Notes: generated from the sequence alone by a model not told the origin. Positions 1 to 5,691 are shown, counted from the first letter of the stretch. The stretch: DNA of 13,944 bases from CAZDHT01 sp964505325 (GCA_964505325.1 CAZDHT010000130.1:1-13944); one strand, 5' to 3'. Made by a program: numbers and translations.

Positions 1-125
1 TGAAGTCCGACTACCGGGAGTTCGCCGAGCCGCTCGAAGAAGACGCCCGCGAAGTACTCGCCCACGCCGAGGAGTTCCTCGCCGCTGCGCGGCAAACCTG
101 GGAGCGGATGAAGGACAACCCGTAG
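1..125 (+). CDS. C-terminal fragment of a HEPN (UPF0332-like) protein
   Basis: Only the last 40 codons are inside the window, in the frame that begins at base 3, ending at TAG 123-125. The visible tail reads K-S-D-Y-R-E-F-A-E and continues as an acidic amphipathic helix ending A-E-E-F-L-A-A-A-R. A DY-x-x-F-x-E stretch followed by a D/E-rich helix and an AEEF-x-x-A-x-R close resembles the C-terminal helix of HEPN-domain proteins of the UPF0332 type, which usually pair with a small nucleotidyltransferase. This assignment is from pattern memory of the family; the body of the protein and any partner lie upstream of the window. No nucleotidyltransferase gene follows it here, so a partner would have to be upstream. 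The frame is open and terminates cleanly, so a coding tail is likely; the family name is less certain. Confidence 0.5.
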   Translation, partial: KSDYREFAEPLEEDAREVLAHAEEFLAAARQTWERMKDNP

Positions 126-274
126 CCCGCCAGCCGTCGAAGGTCCAGTTCTGAGCGGCGGACGGGAAGCCGCGCCACGTCAATGCGAAGACGGACGTGG
201 CGGTGAGCCGCGGGGCGGAGGAAGGACAGCGTGACTCGCGCTAGTATCCGGTGAATGGGCATAGGTGAAGCGCC

Positions 275-281
275 GGGAGGA
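275..281 (+). promoter_or_regulatory. Ribosome binding site deciding the start of the zinc-ribbon ORF
   Basis: GGGAGGA ends six bases before the ATG at 288. It is a strong Shine-Dalgarno sequence and favours 288 over the in-frame ATG at 255, which has no comparable signal. Confidence 0.6.
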
Positions 282-287
282 TCAGCA

Positions 288-554
288 ATGGCAAAGATGA
301 AGTGGAAGTACCGATGCGTGGGGTGCGGAGGAGAATGGGTTTCAGACGAGATTCTTGCAGGACGGAGTTCCGGGGACGCAATACTTAATTGCCAAAACTG
401 CCGGAGCGGGCCTGCCCTTCACTGCCGCACTTGGGTGGACAGGATGCGGTCGAGGAGGCGGGCGCGCATCTCGGCCTCGACCGGCGCGGCGTCCGGCGTG
501 CCGATCAGGTTGCTCGTTTCCTGGGGATCGCTTTCCAGATCGAACAGCATGTAG
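288..554 (+). CDS. Small zinc-ribbon protein, probably 3'-truncated
   Basis: The ORF encodes 88 residues from the ATG at 288, which has a strong ribosome binding site. Residues 10-13 (CVGC) and 35-38 (CQNC) form a C-x2-C / C-x2-C pair spaced by 21 residues, typical of a zinc ribbon; another Cys lies at 46. The natural-looking protein ends near residue 43. From about base 419 onward the frame is antisense to the 3' end of the sulfatase gene, and the residues become Arg/Ser-rich like a shadow translation. I infer that the original C-terminus was lost at a junction near 415-420 and that the frame now runs on by chance to 554. The partner or substrate of the zinc ribbon cannot be told. It could be a decayed fragment rather than a working gene. 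Confidence 0.45.
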   Translation: MAKMKWKYRCVGCGGEWVSDEILAGRSSGDAILNCQNCRSGPALHCRTWVDRMRSRRRARISASTGAASGVPIRLLVSWGSLSRSNSM

Positions 555-1804
555 CCGCGGCCCTGGGCGTCGCAGGCGTACTTCCACCGGCGGGTGCGGA
601 TCATCGTGGTGTCGTGGATCTCGCTAAGGACGTCTTCGCGGATCTCTGCCGATGGATGCCGGAGACACGGCCACAACGACCGCCCGAGGCAGCGCTGCGA
701 CGGTTCCGCGCCGACCGCCTCGAGCAGCGTCGGGAACACGTCGATGGTCTCGACCAGGGCATCGCTCACCGCCCCGCCCTCGACGTGGCCCGGCCAGCGA
801 ACGGTCATCGCGATGTTGAGCGCGGACTCGTAGAACACGCTCTTGTGCAGCCGGCCGTGGTCGCCGAGCATCTCGCCGTGGTCGGACCAGTGCACGACCA
901 GCGCGTCGTCGAGCCAGCCCTTCCGCCCGTACGCCGCGAGGATCTCGCCGAACCAGTCGTCGAGCAGCGCGACCTTGCCGTAGTAGAGCGCGTGAATCTT
1001 GCGGGCCTGCTCCTCGTCGACCTCATCGACGCGCCCGGCCCGGAGCCGCTCGCGCGCGTGGTCGGGCAGGGTGTCCGGCAGCGGCTCGGGTGGGATGCCG
1101 ACCGGGCAGTCGGTGGGGTCATACAGCTCGGCGAACCGGCCGGGCGGGTCCCACGGCTCGTGCGGGCCGCCGAACCCGACGAACAGGCAGAGCGGCCTGT
1201 CCTCCGCGTAGCCGTCGACGACCTGGACGGCCTTGCGGCCGATGTGGACGTCCAGGAACTCGTCCTCGGGCAGCGGGCTGGGCCACGTCGAGTTCCACGA
1301 GCCGGTCTGGCGCCGCTTCTCGTAATCCTCCTTGAACGTCTTCCACAGGCCCTTCGACTCCCAGTGGTCGGTGACGAACGACCGGCCGGAGCAGGTCGCC
1401 CACGGCCCGGTGGTCTCGAAGACGGTGTCGATGCCGCGGCGTTTCATCCACGGCTCACGGTCGCGCAGGTCCATGTGGCCGTGGTCGTAGAAATGCGACT
1501 TGCCGACGTAGGCGACGTGGTAGCCCATCCGCTGGAGGTGGTGGAAGAACGTCTCGTCGTCGGCGGGCAGCTCGCCGCGATTCCGCCACATCCCGTGGTT
1601 GTGCGGGTAGATCCCGCTGACGAACGACGCCCGCGCCGGCATGCAAACGGGGCTGACCGTGCAGGCGTTGGCGAAGCGGACCCCCTCGGCGGCGATGCGG
1701 TCCATGTTCGGGGTCTCGAGGAGCGGCGTCCCGGCGCAGCTCATGGCGTCGGCGCGCTGCTGGTCGCACATCAGAATGAGAATGGGCGGTAGAGTGGCAG
1801 CCAT
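419..1804 (-). CDS. Sulfatase (type I, formylglycine-dependent, arylsulfatase-like)
   Basis: This 461-residue protein should hydrolyse sulfate esters, probably on glycans. The N-terminal metal-site segment has D14-Q15 in L-M-C-D-Q-Q-R. The signature C-x-P-x-R is present as C54-M-P-A-R58, followed by A-S-F-x-S-G; C54 would be converted to formylglycine, which needs a separate maturase not seen here. Further family motifs are G-K-S-H (101-104), G-G-P-H-E-P-W (212-218) and S-D-H-G-E (307-311) followed by K321. Length is normal for the family. The start at 1804 is chosen because GGGAGG lies just upstream (1811-1816 in + coordinates); the ATG ten codons further upstream lacks such a site. No signal peptide is visible, so the enzyme may be cytoplasmic or exported another way. 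Substrate cannot be deduced. Convergent with the zinc-ribbon ORF and divergent from the repeat/EF-hand gene. Confidence 0.93.
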   Translation of the reverse strand: MAATLPPILILMCDQQRADAMSCAGTPLLETPNMDRIAAEGVRFANACTVSPVCMPARASFVSGIYPHNHGMWRNRGELPADDETFFHHLQRMGYHVAYVGKSHFYDHGHMDLRDREPWMKRRGIDTVFETTGPWATCSGRSFVTDHWESKGLWKTFKEDYEKRRQTGSWNSTWPSPLPEDEFLDVHIGRKAVQVVDGYAEDRPLCLFVGFGGPHEPWDPPGRFAELYDPTDCPVGIPPEPLPDTLPDHARERLRAGRVDEVDEEQARKIHALYYGKVALLDDWFGEILAAYGRKGWLDDALVVHWSDHGEMLGDHGRLHKSVFYESALNIAMTVRWPGHVEGGAVSDALVETIDVFPTLLEAVGAEPSQRCLGRSLWPCLRHPSAEIREDVLSEIHDTTMIRTRRWKYACDAQGRGYMLFDLESDPQETSNLIGTPDAAPVEAEMRARLLDRILSTQVRQ

Positions 1805-1853
1805 CGGGGCCTCCCTTTTGGAAGAAGCTCTCACGGAAGATCAGTCCGCCAGA

Positions 1854-1882
1854 ATCCTACCAATTGCCGGACACGGGGTCAA
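1854..1882 (-). promoter_or_regulatory. Sigma-70 type promoter for the sulfatase gene
   Basis: On the minus strand, TTGACC (1882-1877) and TAGGAT (1859-1854) are separated by exactly 17 bases. The predicted transcript start lies about 40 bases upstream of the sulfatase ATG. Confidence 0.6.
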
Positions 1883-1988
1883 CTCGCCCAGGGCCGAGAA
1901 GTGGAAGCCGGCGGGAGCCAATCCAGGGCATCTCGCCGGGGGAGAGTGAACTAAGCCTTGCTCATTTCCGATCGCGCCTCGAAGTTGA

Positions 1989-2016
1989 ACACAGCGTGTG
2001 GTGAGATCCGACACAC
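1989..2016. promoter_or_regulatory. Candidate upstream activator site: alternating ACAC/GTGT inverted repeats
   Basis: ACAC-N3-GTGT (1989-1999) overlaps GTGTG-N11-CACAC (1996-2016). The centre is about 110 bases upstream of the start predicted from the sigma-54 promoter at 2092, a usual distance for an enhancer-binding activator. This is positional inference only; the arms are short. The rest of the 1805-2172 interval shows no further gene. Confidence 0.25.
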
Positions 2017-2091
2017 TCGCGGCGCCGGAAGCGCGCTGCGAGCCCGCGTAACGCTACTTCACATAATAACTTACGGGTTGCGGCGGCCGTT

Positions 2092-2107
2092 TGGCACGCC
2101 GTTTGCT
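2092..2107 (+). promoter_or_regulatory. Sigma-54 (RpoN) promoter of the repeat/EF-hand gene
   Basis: TGGCACGCCGTTTGCT matches the sigma-54 consensus TGGCACG-N4-TTGCW at every defined base. The invariant GG (2093-2094) and GC (2105-2106) have the required -24/-12 spacing. The expected transcript start is near 2118, giving a leader of about 55 bases before the ATG at 2173. Transcription would need an ATP-dependent enhancer-binding activator, implying that the downstream gene is conditionally expressed. Confidence 0.75.
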
Positions 2108-2172
2108 GTAAGGAAAGCCAGTCAAGGCCGAACGGCGGCCTCGTTTGAGAGTCCTTTCTGGAGGACAAGGCG

Positions 2173-2934
2173 ATGAAGCACGGATGGATGAGCGTTCTTT
2201 TGGTGACGCTCGCCGCGGCGCTCGTGATCCCCGCGACCACCTGGGCGGCCGACGAAGATCCGGCCACCGACGACGAGTACGCATCGGACACGGCCGAAAT
2301 GGCCGAAGCGGTGAAGACGTATCCGTCGTTCAAGGAATGGGCCGAGGCGCATCCTCTCGCCGCGGCGGCCCTGCTCAAGGCGAAGAACTTCCACGAATGG
2401 GCCCAGGCCCATCCGAAGGCGTGGGCCTGGCTGCGCGCCCATCGGCACTGGAAGGCTTGGCTCGCCAAGCACCCGCGGCTGCTGAAGTTCATCGAGAACC
2501 ACAACGCGTTTGTGAAGTGGTGCAAGGACCACCCCGGGTTCGCGAAGTACCTGAAGCACCCATACGCCTATCGCCATTGGCTGAAGAACCACCCCAAGGC
2601 CGCGGCGGCGATCAAGAAGGGCGTCCCCTACAGCGTGTGGGCCAAGAACCATCCGGCCGCGGCGGCGGCGCTGCACCGCCAGCGGGTCGCGATCAAGAAG
2701 AAACTGGATCTCAACCATGACGGGAAGGTGGGTCCGGTGGAGAGGAAGATCGGCGCCAAGAAGCGGCTGGACGCCAACAAGGATGGCACAATCCAGCCGG
2801 TGGAGGTCAAGCACGGCATCGCGACGCACCGCACCTGGAAGAGGCACGCTGACAAGAACAAGGATGGACTGGTCGACAGGAAGGAGCGTGCGATCGATGC
2901 CCTGAAGCGCCAGAGGCGCCGTCACGCGCCGTAG
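2173..2934 (+). CDS. Exported protein with six 20-residue W-x3-H-P repeats and three EF-hand loops
   Basis: I do not recognise this 253-residue protein as a named family. A signal peptide is visible: a K/H-containing N-terminus, a hydrophobic core (about 7-20) and an A-x-x-W-A-A cleavage region near 25-26. An acidic linker (27-45) follows. Residues 50-170 are six tandem units of exactly 20 residues: Trp at 56, 76, 96, 116, 136 and 156; His-Pro at 60-61, 80-81, 100-101, 120-121, 140-141 and 160-161; an aromatic three residues before each Trp; Leu or Ile six after each Pro. Residues 179-190, 200-211 and 227-238 are canonical 12-residue EF-hand loops (D-x-N-x-D-G-x-[IV]-x3-E). The C-terminus is very basic. 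The protein is probably secreted, helical in the repeats and calcium-binding. GGAGGA at 2159-2164 supports the ATG at 2173. It is monocistronic, with a sigma-54 promoter before it and a terminator after it. Confidence 0.88.
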   Translation: MKHGWMSVLLVTLAAALVIPATTWAADEDPATDDEYASDTAEMAEAVKTYPSFKEWAEAHPLAAAALLKAKNFHEWAQAHPKAWAWLRAHRHWKAWLAKHPRLLKFIENHNAFVKWCKDHPGFAKYLKHPYAYRHWLKNHPKAAAAIKKGVPYSVWAKNHPAAAAALHRQRVAIKKKLDLNHDGKVGPVERKIGAKKRLDANKDGTIQPVEVKHGIATHRTWKRHADKNKDGLVDRKERAIDALKRQRRRHAP

Positions 2935-2957
2935 CAGGATCAAATCCGACCGGCCAG

Positions 2958-2995
2958 CGCGGGGGAATCCTTCGGCGTTTCCCCGCGTTTCTTCT
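2958..2995 (+). terminator. Rho-independent terminator of the repeat/EF-hand gene
   Basis: CGCGGGGGAA (2958-2967) pairs with TTTCCCCGCG (2978-2987), a 10-bp stem with one G-T pair and a 10-base loop. It is followed by TTTCTTCTT. It lies about 24 bases after the stop codon. Confidence 0.75.
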
Positions 2996-3015
2996 TCCCA
3001 CCCAGCCGCCCAGCC

Positions 3016-3187
3016 CAGGGCCATTCAATTCTCCGAACGGGTCTTGATGGCCGCCCGCCCGCGTTCTCTCGCGCCCGCCGCGGAGCATCTCGTTTATAAA
3101 AGTCACAGGTGTGACTTTTATAAACACGCTCCCTGAGCGCAGCCCCCACTTGCCCGGGCAGACGAGGTCGAGAATTGAATGACCCTG
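3016..3187. mobile_element. 172-bp MITE-like element with 18-bp terminal inverted repeats and 9-bp target duplication
   Basis: The left end CAGGGCCATTCAATTCTC (3016-3033) and the reverse complement of the right end (3170-3187) match at 17 of 18 bases. Immediately outside, CGCCCAGCC occurs at both 3007-3015 and 3188-3196 as a perfect 9-bp direct repeat, the expected target-site duplication. No transposase frame fits inside, so it is non-autonomous. CAGGG ends with 8-10 bp duplications are, from memory of the insertion-sequence families, typical of the ISAs1 family, so an ISAs1-like transposase is a plausible mobiliser. A perfect 34-bp palindrome sits near its centre. It lies between the terminator of the upstream gene and the promoter for the small membrane protein/synthetase operon without breaking either. 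Confidence 0.75.
3092..3125. repeat. Perfect 34-bp AT-rich palindrome inside the MITE
   Basis: GTTTATAAAAGTCACA (3092-3107), a GG spacer and the exact reverse complement of the arm (3110-3125) give two 16-base arms without a mismatch, strongly AT-rich in GC-rich surroundings. It could form a hairpin or cruciform, or bind a dimeric regulator. The order is TCACA then TGTGA, opposite to a CRP site. It is more easily explained as the core of the mobile element. Confidence 0.9.
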
Positions 3188-3204
3188 CGCCCAGCCTGTC
3201 AAAC

Positions 3205-3233
3205 TTGCGAGCCCTCGGCGCAGCCGGTATAAT
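3205..3233 (+). promoter_or_regulatory. Sigma-70 type promoter for the membrane protein/glycyl-tRNA synthetase operon
   Basis: TTGCGA (3205-3210) and a perfect TATAAT (3228-3233) are separated by 17 bases. The transcript start would be near 3240, about 42 bases before the GTG at 3282. It begins only 9 bases beyond the MITE target duplication. Confidence 0.75.
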
Positions 3234-3281
3234 CCCTGTGCCGTCGCAAGGCGGCAGCGCTTCTCCGAGGAACGCCGGTCG

Positions 3282-3482
3282 GTGGAAGAGATGCCGAAAA
3301 CGCCCGTGTGGGAGACCGTCGTCATTATCCTGTCGATACTGGCGCTGTGGCCGAAGGTCTATGCGCCACACCTGCTGATCTCGGATGTGCTGATGGCGCT
3401 GGCACTGCTCGCAATGGTGATCGTCTTCGTTCGTAAGATTGGTCGGTTTCGGAAGATAGGGGATCGACGCGAGAAGGAATAG
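3282..3482 (+). CDS. Small two-helix membrane protein upstream of the synthetase gene
   Basis: This 66-residue protein has two hydrophobic segments (about 12-28 and 31-50) joined by a short Pro-containing turn, followed by a basic tail (R-K-x3-R-F-R-K) that suggests the C-terminus stays in the cytoplasm. No family is recognised. The GTG at 3282 is preceded by CCGAGGAA (3265-3272) at good spacing; an ATG three codons later (3291) is the alternative start. Its TAG lies three bases before the glycyl-tRNA synthetase ATG, so the two are almost certainly co-transcribed from the promoter at 3205-3233. The tail contains the GAGAAGGAA that serves as ribosome binding site for the next gene. Function is unknown; the pairing with a synthetase may be only positional. 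Confidence 0.72.
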   Translation: MEEMPKTPVWETVVIILSILALWPKVYAPHLLISDVLMALALLAMVIVFVRKIGRFRKIGDRREKE

Positions 3483-3485
3483 CCC

Positions 3486-4871
3486 ATGGCCCGCGAGACC
3501 GAATCGGAAGCCCTGAAGAAGCTTAAGTCGCTCTGCAAACGGCGGGGCATCATCTTCCCCGGCTCGGAAATCTACCAGGGCTTCGCTAATCAGTGGGACT
3601 GGGGCCCGCTCGGGGTCGAGATGTGCCGCAACGTCCGCGAAACATGGTGGAAACGGTTCGTGACCGACCGCGAGGACATGGTGGGGCTCGATTCGTCCAT
3701 CATCGTGAATCCCAAGGTGTGGGAGGCGTCGGGGCACGTCGAGAATTTCAACGACCCGCTGGTCGACTGCAAGGAGTGCCGCGAGAGATTCCGCGGCGAC
3801 AAGCTGCTGGCCGACAAGCTGGGCGGCGAGTTCGAGGGCCACCCGCTCCACGAGATCACGCGGCTCATCGCCGAGCACGAGGTGCGCTGTCCCAAGTGCG
3901 GTGGCGAACTGGGCGAGGCGAAGAAGTTCGACTTGATGTTCAAGACGCACGTCGGGTCCGTCGAGGACAACGCGTCGGTCGCTTACCTCCGCCCGGAGAC
4001 GGCGCAGGGCATCTTCTACAACTTCGCGCTCGTTCAGCAGTCGATGCGGATGCGCGTCCCCTTCGGCATCGCCCAGATCGGCAAGGCGTTCCGCAACGAA
4101 ATCACTACGGGGAACTTCATCTATCGCACCCGCGAGTTCGAGATGATGGAGATCGAGTTCTTCGTGGCACCCGGCACCGAGGCCGAGTGGTTCGAACGCT
4201 GGCAGCAGGAGACGTGGGACTACTATAAGTCGCTCGGGCTGAGCGAGGACAAGATGCGCTGGCGCGAGCACACAGAGGAGGAGCTCTCGCATTATTCAAA
4301 CCGCACCGCCGACCTCGAATACTACTTCCCGTGGGAGAAGTGGGGCGAGTTGCAGGGGACCGCCTCGCGCACGGACTACGACCTGACGCAGCACATGACC
4401 GCGTCCGGGCAGAAAATGGAGTACGAGGACCCAGTCAGCCGCGAACGGTACATCCCCTACGTGGTCGAGCCGTCGTTCGGCGTGAACCGCGCCGTGCTCG
4501 CCGTGCTGTGCGACGCCTACGACGAGGAGGAGGTGCGCGGCGAGACGCGAACCCTGCTCCGGCTGAACAACGCGATGGCGCCGTGCAAGGTCGCCGTCTT
4601 CCCGCTTTCCAAGAAGGACGAATTGATCGCCGTCTCCAAGCCGCTCTTCGACGACATCCGCAAGCGCTGGCCCGCGATCCACGACGTCGGCGGCTCCATC
4701 GGCAAGCGCTATCGCCGGCACGACGAAATCGGCACGCCGTACTGCATCACCGTCGACTTCGATTCGTTGGAGGACAAGGCCGCGACCGTCCGCCATCGCG
4801 ACTCCATGCACCAGGACCGCCCCAGCCTCGACCGGATGGTCGAGTACCTCGAAGACAAGCTAGGGAGCTGA
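3486..4871 (+). CDS. glyS: Glycyl-tRNA synthetase, single-chain (archaeal/eukaryal-type) class II
   Basis: This cytoplasmic enzyme charges tRNA-Gly with glycine using ATP. The 461 residues are normal for the homodimeric bacterial form. The N-terminal block F-P-G-S-E-I-Y-Q-G-F (24-33) with W-D-W-G-P-L-G-V-E (37-45) is the class signature. C95-x2-C98 and C135-x2-C138 probably bind zinc. R169-P-E-T-A-Q-G-I-F (169-177), F-R-N-E-I (202-206) and R-T-R-E-F-E-M-M-E-I-E (214-224) form the motif 2 region. P-Y-V-V-E-P-S-F-G-V-N-R (324-335) is motif 3 with the ATP-binding Arg. Residues from about 363 form the anticodon-binding domain (M-A-P-C-K-V-A-V-F-P-L). GAGAAGGAA just before the ATG at 3486 supports the start. 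Its last 13 codons (4833-4871) are repeated in diverged form at 5692-5730. No T-box leader was noticed upstream. Confidence 0.97.
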   Translation: MARETESEALKKLKSLCKRRGIIFPGSEIYQGFANQWDWGPLGVEMCRNVRETWWKRFVTDREDMVGLDSSIIVNPKVWEASGHVENFNDPLVDCKECRERFRGDKLLADKLGGEFEGHPLHEITRLIAEHEVRCPKCGGELGEAKKFDLMFKTHVGSVEDNASVAYLRPETAQGIFYNFALVQQSMRMRVPFGIAQIGKAFRNEITTGNFIYRTREFEMMEIEFFVAPGTEAEWFERWQQETWDYYKSLGLSEDKMRWREHTEEELSHYSNRTADLEYYFPWEKWGELQGTASRTDYDLTQHMTASGQKMEYEDPVSRERYIPYVVEPSFGVNRAVLAVLCDAYDEEEVRGETRTLLRLNNAMAPCKVAVFPLSKKDELIAVSKPLFDDIRKRWPAIHDVGGSIGKRYRRHDEIGTPYCITVDFDSLEDKAATVRHRDSMHQDRPSLDRMVEYLEDKLGS

Positions 4872-4882
4872 CCCCGTCGTTC

Positions 4883-4911
4883 TTGGTGTTCGGGGATATG
4901 GGTTCTATAAT
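4883..4911 (+). promoter_or_regulatory. Sigma-70 type promoter of the HEPN/MNT module
   Basis: TTGGTG (4883-4888) and a perfect TATAAT (4906-4911) are separated by 17 bases. The -35 box starts 12 bases after the synthetase stop codon. The expected leader is about 24 bases, with GAGGGA (4931-4936) as ribosome binding site. Confidence 0.7.
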
Positions 4912-4941
4912 CTCATGGCGTAATGGCGTTGAGGGATCGGC

Positions 4942-5322
4942 ATGAGCGTGCCGGACGAATGGGTCGAACGGGCGAGATACGATCTGGACACGGCGCGGGC
5001 GATGCTCGACGCGGAGCGCTTTCTCTACGTCATCTTCTGCTGTCAGCAGGCGGTGGAAAAGGCACTCAAGGCGCTGATCCTCAAGCGCTCCGGCAAGACA
5101 CCGCCCCGGCTGCACAACCTGCCGAGACTGGCAGAAGTCGCTGAGCTTGAAATCAGCACCGACCGCGCCGAGTTTCTTCTGTGGCTGACAATCGCATATG
5201 TCCGATCCCGATACCCCACCCTGCCCGCGGGCGCCCATGAGTCGCCGGACAGGGTCGTTGCCGCGAGGGTGTTGAGCCGGACGGAGGAGACGTGCGAATG
5301 GCTGCTCACGTTGCTGGCGTAA
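4942..5322 (+). CDS. HEPN-domain protein (toxin-side partner of a HEPN/MNT pair)
   Basis: The 126-residue, mostly helical protein carries the usual HEPN opening W7-x3-A-x2-D-L-x2-A, the core helix C-Q-Q-A-V-E-K-A-L-K-A-L (34-45), H58-N-L-x2-L and the late R90-Y-P. HEPN proteins paired with a small nucleotidyltransferase form type VII toxin-antitoxin systems in which HEPN can act as an RNase. The RNase motif R-x4-6-H expected in active members is not present: the Arg of R-Y-P is separated from the next His (99) by eight residues. Nuclease activity is therefore uncertain, and it may belong to the R-Y-P subgroup with another role. The start is fixed by GAGGGA at 4931-4936. It overlaps the following gene, indicating coupled translation. 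Confidence 0.88.
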   Translation: MSVPDEWVERARYDLDTARAMLDAERFLYVIFCCQQAVEKALKALILKRSGKTPPRLHNLPRLAEVAELEISTDRAEFLLWLTIAYVRSRYPTLPAGAHESPDRVVAARVLSRTEETCEWLLTLLA

Positions 5323-5684
5323 TGGATCGTGCGGTGCAGGCGGTCTCGGTTGTCGCGCGCCATCTGGATGTTTCCGCTGCCTTTCTATTCGGCTCGCAGG
5401 CCGACGGGACGGCAGATCGGGACAGCGACATCGATATCGCCATCTTCGCGCGTGGCGTCGAGACGTGGAACTTTGTCCAGCACGTCGACACCGCCACACA
5501 GATTCAGATGGAACTCGGTAATGACATCGAGTTGCATTTCTTCTCCGCGGACCAGCTCGAACAACCCGACCCGGCCAGCTTCGCCGCGTACGTCCAGAAG
5601 CACGGTGTCCGGGTGAGCAAGGCCGCGGTGGACCGGGTGGCCGAGCGTGAGGGCGAGTACGGCGGGCAGGATGCCGCCCCCTGA
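5298..5684 (+). CDS. MNT-type minimal nucleotidyltransferase (antitoxin-side partner)
   Basis: The 128-residue protein has the minimal nucleotidyltransferase signature G32-S33-x10-D44-x-D46 (G-S-Q-A-D-G-T-A-D-R-D-S-D-I-D), matching the GS-x10-DxD motif of MntA antitoxins that AMPylate their HEPN partner. A third acidic strand residue, E in D-I-E-L-H, follows further downstream. The ATG at 5298 is chosen because GGAGGAG (5283-5289) sits eight bases upstream; the GTG at 5292 is too close to it. Another ATG at 5322 overlaps the HEPN stop as TAATG and is a possible alternative. Either way the two genes are translationally coupled. The C-terminal end (G-Q-D-A-A-P) seems to lie within the start of the synthetase-derived duplicate, so the last codons may have been acquired at the insertion junction. 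Confidence 0.9.
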   Translation: MAAHVAGVMDRAVQAVSVVARHLDVSAAFLFGSQADGTADRDSDIDIAIFARGVETWNFVQHVDTATQIQMELGNDIELHFFSADQLEQPDPASFAAYVQKHGVRVSKAAVDRVAEREGEYGGQDAAP

Positions 5685-5691
5685 CGACGGC

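Noticed and set aside
389..1792. Long plus-strand open frame (467 residues) opposite the sulfatase gene
   Set aside because: The minus-strand frame has clear sulfatase motifs; the opposite frame is Arg/Ala/Val-rich without domains and is a GC-rich shadow.
2122..3024. Minus-strand frame of 300 residues opposite the repeat/EF-hand gene
   Set aside because: The plus-strand frame has a signal peptide, exact repeats and EF-hands, a promoter and a terminator; the minus frame has none of these.
3102..3115. CRP-type binding site within the palindrome
   Set aside because: The half-sites are in the order TCACA then TGTGA with a 2-base spacer, the reverse of TGTGA-N6-TCACA.
3016..3187. T-box or other leader riboswitch for the synthetase operon
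   Set aside because: The structure in this interval is explained by the mobile element, lies upstream of the promoter and shows no T-box core.
2940..4292. Minus-strand frame of 450 residues across the MITE and synthetase gene
   Set aside because: It crosses a mobile element, a promoter and the synthetase gene; it is a shadow frame.
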